Part shown: piece after piece, positions 1-7,700 of the stretch
How the letters are laid out: the number at the start of each line of letters is the position of its first letter
How positions within the stretch are numbered: the first letter of the stretch is position 1
Notes under the pieces: model-generated
The model's database searches: none
Told to the model about the DNA's origin: nothing
The model's input: only the letters and a program-made list of their open reading frames with translations
Made by a program: the position numbers and the translations under genes
Assembly: GCA_016839955.1 (NCBI GenBank)
Contig: JAEOTI010000728.1
Coordinates: forward strand, 1-15,124
DNA from: Candidatus Hodarchaeota archaeon
GTDB taxonomy: Archaea > Asgardarchaeota > Heimdallarchaeia > Hodarchaeales > YT1-057
DNA length: 15,124 nt
Direction of reading: 5' to 3'

Positions 1-2
1 CG

Positions 3-167
3 TGGGTGGTTTCGGGATTTATTGGCTTAGTCTATTTTGGTTATACTTTGTGGAAATCAGAAGGGTGGTCACAGTGTCAAGCTGAACTAGCCCCCTTGAA
101 ATGTCCCTCTTGGGCGGAGGAATTCTATCGTGAGCAAATCTATCAAGAAGTGGGGGTAACTTCTTGA
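3..167 (+). CDS. C-terminal end of a membrane-associated protein, cut by the window edge
   Basis: The frame is open from the left edge and stops with TGA at 165-167, leaving 54 residues. The start lies outside the window. A hydrophobic, aromatic-rich stretch (GFIGLVYFGYTLW) near the beginning looks like the end of a transmembrane helix. It is followed by a polar tail with two cysteines about ten residues apart (SQCQAELAPLKCPS). I do not recognise a family. It is the only left-hand gene on the plus strand, it converges on the minus-strand genes beyond it, and a T-run lies just after its stop. Confidence 0.5.
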   Translation, partial: WVVSGFIGLVYFGYTLWKSEGWSQCQAELAPLKCPSWAEEFYREQIYQEVGVTS

Positions 168-182
168 GAAGAGGTGAAAGGA

Positions 183-192
183 CATTTTTTTA
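183..192 (+). terminator. T-run terminator candidate after the left-edge gene
   Basis: Seven consecutive T lie at 185-191, 18 bases after the TGA of the left-edge gene. Archaeal RNA polymerase often terminates at such U-tracts without a hairpin. On the opposite strand, a run of six T (A-run at about 252-257 on the plus strand) could end the minus-strand transcript that finishes at 294. The call rests on base composition and convergent layout only. Confidence 0.3.
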
Positions 193-293
193 TAGGAGAT
201 GATTTAAAGTGCAACTCGAGATGTTATCTTGACGATCATTTAACCTTTTGGAAAAAATATCATACTTAACTTGATAGAGGTCACTCCTAAGGG

Positions 294-443
294 TTATTGT
301 TGTTTTAATAAAGAAAGAGCTTCAGTTATGTAGCTCACAGGGTCAACTAGGAATGCTCCCTTTAATATTTCGTTAATCCGTTCACGTATTTCTACTTTCT
401 CTAACTCTACTTCTATTCTCTCAATCGATTGTTCATATACCAT
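294..443 (-). CDS. Small hypothetical protein, 49 residues
   Basis: This short frame begins with ATG at 443 and ends with TAA at 294. It has a well placed Shine-Dalgarno sequence (GGTGAT six bases upstream), which is the main reason to believe it. The product begins MVYEQSIERIEVELEKVEIR and is mostly charged amphipathic helix: an acidic/basic N-terminal half of the coiled-coil type, then a short hydrophobic segment (ILKGAFLVDP) and a second helix. No family is recognised. It starts 21 bases after the preceding minus-strand gene, so the two are probably co-transcribed. A small helical partner next to a longer gene could be an antitoxin-like or regulatory subunit, but nothing in the sequence proves that. 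Confidence 0.55.
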   Translation of the reverse strand: MVYEQSIERIEVELEKVEIRERINEILKGAFLVDPVSYITEALSLLKQQ

Positions 444-448
444 TTGTC

Positions 449-454
449 ATCACC
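449..454 (-). promoter_or_regulatory. Shine-Dalgarno site of the 49-residue gene
   Basis: On the minus strand the bases read GGTGAT, followed by GACAA and then ATG. This matches the archaeal anti-SD complement GGAGGTGATC at good spacing, and it fixes the start at 443. Confidence 0.5.
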
Positions 455-464
455 AGTTACAAAA

Positions 465-793
465 CTAAGTGCCTTTAATTCTAACCAGTAGGTCATCCGC
501 TCCTAACCACCCAACTACTTGTGTCCAGATCCAAATGTACTTTCGAGATAGACCAAATGCGGGTTCACCATCCTTATAGATATGGAGGCGTTCATAGGGG
601 ACATTCACTAAACTGATTAAGGCATTAAAGTCTGGATCGATAAACTTACAAAAGCTGAATTTTCGCCAGTTGTTCTGAATTTTTCCTCTTCCAATTTTTT
701 TTCGATCTCTTCTTGTTCTTTTAATTTTCCAATCTTCTTTTTTACATATTTGATTAAAGATTTTGAAGCATCAATAGGTATGTTATAAAGCAT
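465..793 (-). pseudogene. Frameshifted hypothetical gene, about 110 residues if repaired
   Basis: A frame begins with ATG at 793 (MLYNIPIDASKSLIKYVKKK) and runs through a charged coiled-coil-like stretch ending KKLEEEK. It then fails in that frame. A different frame takes over with very protein-like sequence (QNNWRKFSFCKFIDPDFNAL, then GLSRKYIWIWTQVVGWLGAD) and ends with TAG at 465. The frames join cleanly if the A5 run (T5 at 680-684 on the plus strand) had one more A, giving EEEK-IQNNWRKF. This is either a true disruption or a homopolymer sequencing error. The repaired product has a charged N-terminal helix and a Trp-rich C-terminal domain, and I do not recognise it. It lies 49 bases after the HEPN-like gene and 21 bases before the 49-residue gene. 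Confidence 0.6.
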
Positions 794-842
794 CTTATTA
801 CAACCAATAATTGAATATTAATTCTCTTTTTAAAAATTTGGA

Positions 843-1292
843 TCATAGACTCTGGACAATTTTTGAAATGGTCGGATGCAACAGAATTAAACGTCCCATC
901 ATTCCCATTAGTATAATAGGAAGTATTTGTTCATTTATAATCAATCTGTCATCAGAGTCATTTACGTTAGTGTAGAGATCACCCCAAAACCAATATTTGG
1001 ATAAATCAGAAGAGAATAAGTCCTCAATCAAACTATGAAAATGGACATTTCGGAGACTATTAAAGGCCATAATATCATTGTATAATGTTTTATCGAACGT
1101 TTCGCAAGCGTAAAGTATCTGAATTTTACCCCAATATCCAAATCTACTTTTTTTACCATGTTTACTTAGAAGTTGCTTGTGTCGTGGAAAGAAATTTTTA
1201 ATCATTTGATTCATAAACTTCTCAATTATTTGGTGACAGGCCCTTATTAATTGGAGAAGATCTGCTTCTTGTATCCTTGCATTCGAACTCAT
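843..1292 (-). CDS. HEPN/MtlR-like helical protein with RX4H motif
   Basis: The product has 149 residues, starts at ATG 1292 and ends with TGA at 843. The middle part (FGYWGKIQILYACETFDKTL, then a helix ending in the RNVHFH motif at residues 81-86) follows the pattern of the MtlR/DUF4145/HEPN group, in which a G-K-I helix is followed by an 'R-N-x-x-x-H' helix. The Arg and His are spaced as RX4H, the catalytic signature of HEPN ribonucleases. Known relatives are RNase toxins, abortive-infection proteins or non-catalytic binding domains. Here activity is inferred only from the retained motif. It heads a minus-strand cluster of small genes and overlaps the end of a possible decayed upstream gene. 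No Shine-Dalgarno sequence is evident. A non-catalytic MtlR-type regulator is the main alternative. Confidence 0.6.
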   Translation of the reverse strand: MSSNARIQEADLLQLIRACHQIIEKFMNQMIKNFFPRHKQLLSKHGKKSRFGYWGKIQILYACETFDKTLYNDIMAFNSLRNVHFHSLIEDLFSSDLSKYWFWGDLYTNVNDSDDRLIINEQILPIILMGMMGRLILLHPTISKIVQSL

Positions 1293-1556
1293 CTGTGAGT
1301 AACAGGTATTGAAATATCTAGTAAATAATCGATTTTGAGGGAGACCTTCATATCATAGGGTAATTCTTCATAATGAGGGTAAAAAGAGTCAGATCATCTG
1401 TCATCAAAACTTGTATACGATCAACAGACAACTTATCAGGGTGTATCTCTCACGAATTTCAAGACGCAAGAAGAAATGGAAGGGATCACTTCTCGATTGT
1501 CCTATATCCGACAATATCTCCAAAAAGATAGTGATTCTTTCCAGCAAAGAGGTCAC
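1289..1556 (-). pseudogene. Possible frameshifted small gene overlapping the HEPN start
   Basis: No single frame is long, but minus-strand frames join into a plausible ~90-residue protein. A GTG at 1556 leads to a helical segment (LERITIFLEILSDIGQSRSD, then FHFFLRLEIRE). A second frame carries IHPDKLSVDRIQVLMTDDLT. A third carries FYPHYEELPYDMKVSLKIDY and ends PVTHR with a TGA that overlaps the ATG of the HEPN-like gene. One of the joins falls at a T5 run. Overlap with the next gene and same-strand layout favour a real but decayed gene. Against it, the plus strand also has open, protein-like frames here (for example EEMEGITSRLSYIRQYLQKD), so the strand is uncertain. Confidence 0.3.
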
Positions 1557-1600
1557 TCAGAAAAGAGTTAAATCACGATATTATTCTCTTTAATATTTCC

Positions 1601-1717
1601 TTATTCTGGTTCTGCAATCACTGATAACAGCAAAATTGGCTTGTATGATTTCTGTTTCACCATTTTTTCAATAGCTGCTAACCAAGGGATTGAGTTTTGA
1701 AGCGGATCTAGTGACAT
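1601..1717 (-). pseudogene. Truncated N-terminus of an HNH restriction-endonuclease-like protein (left copy)
   Basis: The frame starts with ATG at 1717, preceded by an AAGGAA Shine-Dalgarno sequence, and encodes MSLDPLQNSIPWLAAIEKMV followed by KQKSYKPILLLSVIAE. It then hits TAA at 1601-1603. Beyond the stop the same frame briefly keeps family-like sequence (GNIKENNI) before homology is lost. The 'YKPILLLSVI' helix is typical of the N-terminal part of predicted HNH restriction endonucleases (COG3440-like). A close relative lies at about 13,748 on the other side of the Smc5/6-like module, same strand, identical over IEKMVKQKSYKPILLLSVIAE. Most nucleotide differences between them are at third positions, so these are older paralogues, not a fresh duplication. 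The HNH domain is absent. Confidence 0.65.
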
Positions 1718-1930
1718 GAAGTGTTATTCCTTTCTTAGCTGATGAGTACAGCAATTCAATTGTAAATATTAACTACAAAAATTTATGTTTTTTTTGGTTG
1801 TGATCGCATAAGTTTCTTCCAGTTGTGTCCTATGTTATTCGATACCTTAGGCAAATGTTTTTATCGCTTGCTTAAACCTTTTTCATAGCTGATATCTAAA
1901 TAGATTTTTGGAAATAATCAATAAAGTAAG
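1718..1930 (-). other. Intergenic spacer after the Smc5/6-like operon
   Basis: No coding signal is seen. The spacer must hold the 3' end of the operon transcript and the promoter of the left HNH-like remnant. AT-rich blocks around 1,775-1,800 could be TATA-like, but I cannot single one out. Confidence 0.3.
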
Positions 1931-2413
1931 CTATAATTTCCATCTTCTTTTTCCTGTTGACTTAAGGTCTTCTAACGCAAGTCGAATCGCTTTCTTTCCA
2001 ATCTCAAATCCTTGAGATTTCATATTGTAAAAAACTCCATTAACACTCACATGTTGAAAATTATCGTAGTTAGTGTGTATGAATTGAACTGCAGCATCAA
2101 CTTGAGCATCAAAATCATAATTAGGTTCCCGCGTACGTGTAAAAACACGATTTGTGGGACTGTAATTGCCTGCAGCTACTCTATCTCTTGTTTCGAGGTA
2201 CCAGAGTATTTTGTGAGTTGTTTCCTCATCAAAATCCCATTTCGATGCAATTATCTTTACAGAAACACTATAGTCTTTTCTACAATTGTACAGAATACGC
2301 CTTAGCTCTTCCCCAGGAAAAAGAGGGATTTCCTCTCTGGTTGGCGGATTAGGTCGATTACAATTACACACTCCTAGGGAGATCATACATCCACACCTAT
2401 CACAAAACATCAT
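1931..2413 (-). CDS. Zinc-motif plus tandem winged-helix protein, candidate SMC-complex subunit
   Basis: The product has 160 residues. The N-terminus carries a compact cysteine cluster at residues 4, 7, 9, 16 and 18 (FCDRCGC, then GVCNCN), enough for one zinc site and too small for a RING. Two winged-helix-like units follow: about residues 35-92 (EELRRILYNC, then KIIASKWDFDEETTHKILWY) and about 103-160 (AAVQFIHTNY, then GKKAIRLALEDLKSTGKRRW). It is the last gene of the operon, 53 bases after the Nse1-like gene. Tandem winged helices beside a kleisin are the hallmark of KITE proteins (ScpB, MukE, Nse1/Nse3), so it may be the second KITE subunit. Eukaryotic Nse1 pairs tandem winged helices with a C-terminal zinc RING; here zinc precedes them. 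A DNA-binding regulator is the alternative. The start is ATG 2413 (a second ATG follows directly). Confidence 0.55.
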   Translation of the reverse strand: MMFCDRCGCMISLGVCNCNRPNPPTREEIPLFPGEELRRILYNCRKDYSVSVKIIASKWDFDEETTHKILWYLETRDRVAAGNYSPTNRVFTRTREPNYDFDAQVDAAVQFIHTNYDNFQHVSVNGVFYNMKSQGFEIGKKAIRLALEDLKSTGKRRWKL

Positions 2414-2466
2414 TATCCCAAAATCTCTTTAAAATTACGATAAATTTCGAGTTTATTCATTTCATC

Positions 2467-2949
2467 CTATATTTTGATAGTTTTTAGCTTATCTTGTATT
2501 AAATTTGGGAGTTCTTCCCATACTTCAAATAAAATGGCTTTGCCAAGTGGTGTAATACGATAATCATCATTTATATCAATTTTTATTAAATCCTCATCTT
2601 TTAGTTTTGTAAGTGTACTCTTATGGGAATAAAACATTTCTTCGATTATCTTGGAGTTTCTATAGCCCTTATGTAATTCTAAATAGCCTGCTAATATTGA
2701 AAAAACCCCCATGGTTACAGCATCAATATCGGGAGCCTTTTTTGAAATGATTGCAACATAGTATGGTTCTTTTTCATATCTGACCTTAACAATTTCCAAA
2801 CCTACTGCTTTAAATCTATCAAGTAAAGTCTCTTCATATTTTTGAAGATTTTTGCCCCCTCCTAATTTCTTAATTAACTCCTCTTGGCTAATGTAATTCT
2901 TTTTTAGTAATTCTAAAGTAATATTTGTTATTATTTCTTCTGAAGACAA
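2467..2949 (-). CDS. Nse1/Nse3-like tandem winged-helix (KITE) protein
   Basis: The product has 160 residues in two winged-helix units. Unit one (about 1-72) ends with a helix and beta-wing reading LLDRFKAVGLEIVKVRYEKE followed by PYYVAII. In order and spacing this resembles the Nse1 pattern, where a helix and 'x-E-I-x' strand precede a 'YY-x-hydrophobic-V' strand. Unit two (about 75-155) has a hydrophobic first helix (VTMGVFSILAGYLEL), a recognition-like helix and a wing ending YRITPLGKAI. There is no RING or other cysteine-rich tail, unlike Nse1. It starts at TTG 2949 with a strong Shine-Dalgarno sequence and lies 39 bases after the kleisin-like gene, the expected place for a kleisin-binding KITE subunit. 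Whether it is closer to Nse1 or Nse3/MAGE needs a profile comparison; my motif match favours Nse1. Confidence 0.6.
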   Translation of the reverse strand: MSSEEIITNITLELLKKNYISQEELIKKLGGGKNLQKYEETLLDRFKAVGLEIVKVRYEKEPYYVAIISKKAPDIDAVTMGVFSILAGYLELHKGYRNSKIIEEMFYSHKSTLTKLKDEDLIKIDINDDYRITPLGKAILFEVWEELPNLIQDKLKTIKI

Positions 2950-2955
2950 GTATAC

Positions 2956-2963
2956 GATCTCCT
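2956..2963 (-). promoter_or_regulatory. Shine-Dalgarno site supporting a TTG start
   Basis: The minus strand reads AGGAGATC, then GTATAC and TTG. GGAG with nine bases to the start codon is an excellent archaeal ribosome binding site, and it supports TTG at 2949 as the true start of the Nse1-like gene. Confidence 0.6.
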
Positions 2964-2988
2964 GTGTTATATTTAATTTTACATCTCT

Positions 2989-3900
2989 TTAAATTTCAAT
3001 ATTGTCTAAATTTAAAACTTCTTTCCGCTTCTCTTCCCTCTTAGAGGCATAATAATCTTTTAAGTAGTTCCAATCTTTGTAGTTGAGACCAACAATAATT
3101 GAGGCATTGTTTGTGATTGTATCTGGGTCCTCCTTGGTTTGTTTTACTCTAAAAATGTATCTATTGTCTATATTATTGTCTTTAGAGTCAGATGTTTTTA
3201 TCAATTCGATTCTATTTTGAGAAATGAGAAAGCTTAAACACTCAAGTCTCAATAAACTCTCTGAATAAGATTTAGCTATAATAAATTCGGGAATTTTATA
3301 TTCTTTAGAAATATCAAAAGATCCAAATAACTCCTCAACCTTGAAAGCTAATTTCGGGTCTTTTCTTGACAAAATCGGTTTTAAGTCGTCTACAATTTCT
3401 AATTCTGGTTTGTAATCCCACTTTACATCTGAAAAATAGCTGTTAATAATTTCTCCTAGTTCCACCAGATCTAGATTGAAGTTTTCTTTTGGATTAGAAC
3501 CAGAAGGAGCATTGAACTGAAATTTACGATTGATTTCAAAAGCAAAATTTTCTAAGAGTTCTGAATTTTCGAGAAGGTTTTTGATTTTCCAGTGAGGAAT
3601 TTCTAATCCCTTTGATCGTTCAGATAGGATTTCGTCCTGCCTTTCCCGTACAAGATTAAGGACTCTGATAGCGTTAACCCCTGTTGATATATCTGACATC
3701 TCAGGGGAATATTCCCGAGTATCTGTTAGCTCTTCAACTAATTCTCCAATATCTAAATTTTCAGGATCAGAAAGCCCTTTTAAGGCGTCATATGATTTCA
3801 AAATAATTTCCTGTCTTTTAATTCGTGCTCGCCTGATTTTTTCATATTCCAATTTGATCACGTTTTTCTTATAGTTTTTCGAATGAAATAATAAAATCAA
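2989..3900 (-). CDS. Nse4-like kleisin of an Smc5/6-type complex
   Basis: The product has up to 303 residues. The N-terminal region has a basic helix (IRRARIKRQEIILKSYDALK, about 22-41) and an acidic helix leading into a T-R-E motif at 61-63. This mirrors the Nse4 N-terminal domain, in which 'R-x-x-Y-x-x-L' helices precede a conserved TRE and the segment binds the Smc6 neck. The C-terminal domain (about 205-285) has LLRLECLSFLISQNRIELIK, a polar loop, then NASIIVGLNYKDWNYLKDYY. That matches the Nse4 C-terminal winged helix, whose last conserved block is 'I-I-A-L-S/N-Y-x-D-W'. Eukaryotic Nse4 bridges the SMC heads; that role is inferred here. The gene sits between a triple-winged-helix gene and a KITE-like gene. 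Start choice is open: TTG 3900 overlaps the upstream gene by 32 bases, whereas GTG 3861 begins 7 bases after its stop and keeps all conserved parts. Confidence 0.7.
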   Translation of the reverse strand: MILLFHSKNYKKNVIKLEYEKIRRARIKRQEIILKSYDALKGLSDPENLDIGELVEELTDTREYSPEMSDISTGVNAIRVLNLVRERQDEILSERSKGLEIPHWKIKNLLENSELLENFAFEINRKFQFNAPSGSNPKENFNLDLVELGEIINSYFSDVKWDYKPELEIVDDLKPILSRKDPKLAFKVEELFGSFDISKEYKIPEFIIAKSYSESLLRLECLSFLISQNRIELIKTSDSKDNNIDNRYIFRVKQTKEDPDTITNNASIIVGLNYKDWNYLKDYYASKREEKRKEVLNLDNIEI

Positions 3901-4714
3901 GTCCTCTTTGTGTAAGAGAAAGTAACAAGTCTTGTGTTTTATCTGGTTTCCTTATTTCAATTAATTTTAAAGATCGGGCAGTCTTTAATATCCTATGAAC
4001 TTTTGGACGCATTACCAAGTATTCACTAACTAACGTATTAAGGGTTGATGCACCATGCCCTGATTTGCTTTTTTCTATTTCATGTAACATGAAATATAGC
4101 AAAATAAAATCGTAATTCATGAATTGGATTAAGAGTGCTGAGATTTTAGGAAAATTTTCATGAGTACTTTTTTGATTGATTAATTCGATTTGGGATATCA
4201 GCTTAGTACAATCTTTGCCTAATGGACTTACCTCAAATATTTCGCGTTTTAACTGTCTCCCTTTGAAAATCAAACTGTTCTTTCTAATAAAGCTTTTAAT
4301 ATGATTATTGATCGTTTTATCGTTAAGATCAGTTATTTTTCGAATATCATTTTTCGTAAATTGATCTAATCCAATCATCCCTTTCATAAAAAGAAATTGA
4401 GAAAAATTATACAATTTGACCTTCCTAATTTCCAATATATCTGAATTTTGGATAAAAGTTTGACCACGATCAGTTACGTTACAAAGAGATATTTTATAAA
4501 CTCTCTCAGATCTAGAGAGGAAACCAAATGAAGATAGCTTTGAAACTCTTACTTTAAGTCTATTGAATGAAATTCGAAGATCCTGTGAAATTGTTAATAA
4601 CTTTGTGTAATCAGCACTCGGTGATTTGTGTAAAATTTCCAAGATTTTTACACTAAGTGGATCCAATGATCTGTAAAAATTATAAGATTGAACCATTGAT
4701 TTTGAGATATTCAC
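3869..4714 (-). CDS. Triple winged-helix protein in the Smc5/6-like operon
   Basis: The 281-residue product appears to be three winged-helix units in a row. Unit one (about 17-90) reads PLSVKILEILHKSPSADYTK and ends with a wing near VTDRGQTFI. Unit two (about 100-178) contains DIRKITDLNDKTINNHIKSF and ends VSPLGKDCTKLI. Unit three (about 195-281) contains LVMRPKVHRILKTARSLKLI and ends LTQRGLDFII. Each ends with the same 'x-x-G' capped strand-helix pattern. It begins at GTG 4714, 15 bases after the SMC stop; an in-frame ATG at 4696 is the alternative. It precedes the kleisin-like gene. It may be an additional KITE/Nse3-type subunit or a DNA-binding loader; a transcription factor is less likely in this position but cannot be excluded. 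I know no named family with this exact layout. Confidence 0.5.
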   Translation of the reverse strand: MNISKSMVQSYNFYRSLDPLSVKILEILHKSPSADYTKLLTISQDLRISFNRLKVRVSKLSSFGFLSRSERVYKISLCNVTDRGQTFIQNSDILEIRKVKLYNFSQFLFMKGMIGLDQFTKNDIRKITDLNDKTINNHIKSFIRKNSLIFKGRQLKREIFEVSPLGKDCTKLISQIELINQKSTHENFPKISALLIQFMNYDFILLYFMLHEIEKSKSGHGASTLNTLVSEYLVMRPKVHRILKTARSLKLIEIRKPDKTQDLLLSLTQRGLDFIISFEKL

Positions 4715-4729
4715 TGGATGTCAAGCTCA

Positions 4730-7700
4730 CTATATTTCCTGAATCTTTGATGAAATATTCGTTTTGAAGATAGAATAAAAGTTCACATCGTGAGTAACAA
4801 GATCAGGATCAACATCTGGTAATATAACAAAAAATTGTTGTTCAATTGGGAAAGCTTGAAATTCTTCACGTAGACCAACTGCTATTGAAACTAATTTAGG
4901 TATAATATCAACCAGACCCGCCTTAACTGTTGTATCAAGTCCTTTATCGAATTCGTCTATCGCTGTAATAGGACTAGAGGATTGTGACTGAAGTGAAATG
5001 ATCAATGCTACTAAAGCAGCTTGCTGTTGTCCAGAGCTATGGTGTTGGATTTCTCGCTCTTCTTCATTTCCAAATTTGGTCCAGAAGAAAGCTTGAGCCA
5101 ATTTTGGGTTGTCTCGATTTGCGATTTCGATTCTACCAGAGGCACCGATAGCCTGTAAAATTTCATCAAAACTACTTTCTACTTTTTTTATGCTTTCATC
5201 AAAGGCATTTTCCCATTTTCCACGCCAGTTCGTAAGTTCAATAAGCAGTTTCTCATATTCTTTTAAGCTTTTACCAATATCATCTCTTAAGCTGCTTATA
5301 AACTCTTTGTGCTGAAGAAATTTCTCTTCATCTGCAGAAGAAATACCACTTGCACGTTTTTTATTTATATTCCTAGTTAACTCAGAAATCCTTCCTTTTA
5401 GTTCTGCTTCTGGTCTTATGGTAGATGGTTTTTTTATCTTTTTTCTACCGATTTCCTTTTCTTCTTCTTTTAATTTGTCTTTTTCTTCCAATATTCTCTG
5501 TTTAAGGTTGTCTAAATCGGCTTTCACATTTTTCAAAGTCTGGGTATACCTATTCAGATGTGATTCATTACGTGTGAGATGTTTTTCCATATCTCGTTGG
5601 ATTTTTAATTTATTATTAGATTCTATTTCATATTTTCTTAATTCAGTATTTATAGGTTCTATTTCCTTATTTGAATTCGTAATTTGTTGTTCATTTTCAG
5701 TGATTTCTGATCTCCAATCGGAAATTTGGTTTTTTCGGCTTTCTATGAAGCTGATGATTGAATCCTTTTTGCGATCTAACACTTTCAATTGAAGAGAGGG
5801 ATCTTCCTCGCGTATTGATTCTTCAGTTTTACTAAGTTGGTTTCTTAAATCAGGTAGTCTTTCATCACGAAGTTTTTTGTTTTCCTCAACTATTTTCCTA
5901 ATTTCAGGTTGGTTACGAATATTGTCCTTATTCGTTTTTAAAGCCTTTAGATTTTGCTCAAGTTCATAAATCTCTTTCTTGAGTGTAATGATTTGTGGAT
6001 GTTCATCAATTTTTACTGCTAGATCAAGTGGTGTGCCAATTGGAGTGCCTTTATATCTTCTGATTGGAGAAGCACTCTCGGATCTTAGGGTACGTTGACC
6101 TGTACGATATTGTATCAATGATTTCGACAGTAAGATACGACCCCTTGCTTCCATTAATCCATCTATATTAAGATCTTCATGATCATGAATTAAGAGAGTT
6201 TTTCCAGCATTGTCACTCAAAAATGCTTTCACCACTCTGGGTCCATCAATTACATCTAGGATTGAATTGTAAATGACTTCATTAACTGGAACATTGATCG
6301 CCTGTCCCTTTCCTTTTTCAACAAAACCTAAAGGTATATTAGAGAATGATGGATTACTCTTACGAATCTTGATTAATTCTTTGTACGCCTGTTTACTATC
6401 AGTAACGAAATACGAATTGTATCTACCTAATCCTGTTTCAATGGCTGCACGCCAATCCTCATGTTTTGGCTCTATTTTACAGAAAGCTGACACTGGTCCA
6501 TAGATTTCCTCAGATAAACCATTTGAGCTGATTAATTGGAAAAAATCTCTAATAGAATTATCATATAACTGAGTTTGTTGCCCTTTCTGAAATAATTCTT
6601 TTCGAATTTCTGACTTTTCAATGTTTTTTTCTTTTATATTGGTCTTTATTTGTTCCTCACTTCGGATTATTTCCTCAAGTATTAAATCAGCTTTTTTCTG
6701 AACTTCTTGATCATTATCGTTAATTTTTTTGATGGTTTTTTTTATTTCGTCCTCTAATTCGTTCTTCATTGTAATTGTTTCTCTGGAAATCCCTTTAGTT
6801 TTCCCTTCTAGAAGCTTTATTTCCTTTTCTAAGTTAGATTTCTCTAATTTCTTCTTTGCAATGGTTTCTTCCGAATTCCTAATTTTACTCCTAATAGTGT
6901 TGATATCATCTCTTTTTTGAGTAATTACCGCTTTAGTTCCAGCTATTTCTCCCTTTAGGTTATCTAATTTCGTTTTTGATTTATCATAATCTTTATTAAT
7001 TATATCAATTTCTTTTTTCTGTTCTTTAATTTTCTTTTGTTCATTAGTAATATTTACCATGGTTTCAGACATTTCAGCTTCAAAATTGCTTGTTTCTTTA
7101 TCCATTTGTTCAATTTTATTCCTTCGACGTTTAATAGGAACCCATAAAAGTTCATTTTCATATTCCGTTCGGTTCTTCTCATTCTCCTCCATTTCACGAA
7201 ATTGCTTGAATTTTTCTTCTAAAGCCTTCGAAGTCTCTTTTGCTATTTTCAAATTGCTTTCTAACTCAGTTTTTTTGTTTTGATTGTGATCTAACCTTTG
7301 TCTTACCTCTTCATAATCTACTTGAATTCTATTGAGTCCCAATTTTGTGGATAATATTTCAAATCGTTTGTGAGGATTTTCTTTCATTATATTGCTATAA
7401 TCTTCTCCTGTGATGAAGTTTAATTCATCAGCAGGAGTCAAACCAATTTGGAGATATACCTCTTGAAGAGCCTGACGTTTTGTTGAATCTAATCTTACCC
7501 ATCCTGATTCTTTTTTTATTGAAAAAAATGATCCTCCCTTTTTTGCGATAGTTCGACGTATTTCTACAACCTCCTTACTTAAGAATAATTGATTAAATTC
7601 AGGATTATTAGATTTAAGGTAATATCCTCCGTTAATTTCAGGATTTGATAAAAGGATCTCAATCTTAGCTTTATCAGCACCTCGCATGATATAATTTTCA

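Noticed and set aside
2012..2352. Plus-strand frames opposite the zinc-motif gene
   Set aside because: They lie antisense to a better supported gene, overlap each other and have no recognisable product.
1931..2413. RING finger E3 ligase equivalent to Nse1
   Set aside because: Only five N-terminal cysteines within 15 residues are present; a RING needs eight metal ligands over a longer span.
5109..7283. Several plus-strand open frames within the SMC gene
   Set aside because: They are Phe/Ser/Ile-rich complements of Lys/Glu/Asn-rich coiled-coil coding sequence, with no ribosome sites.
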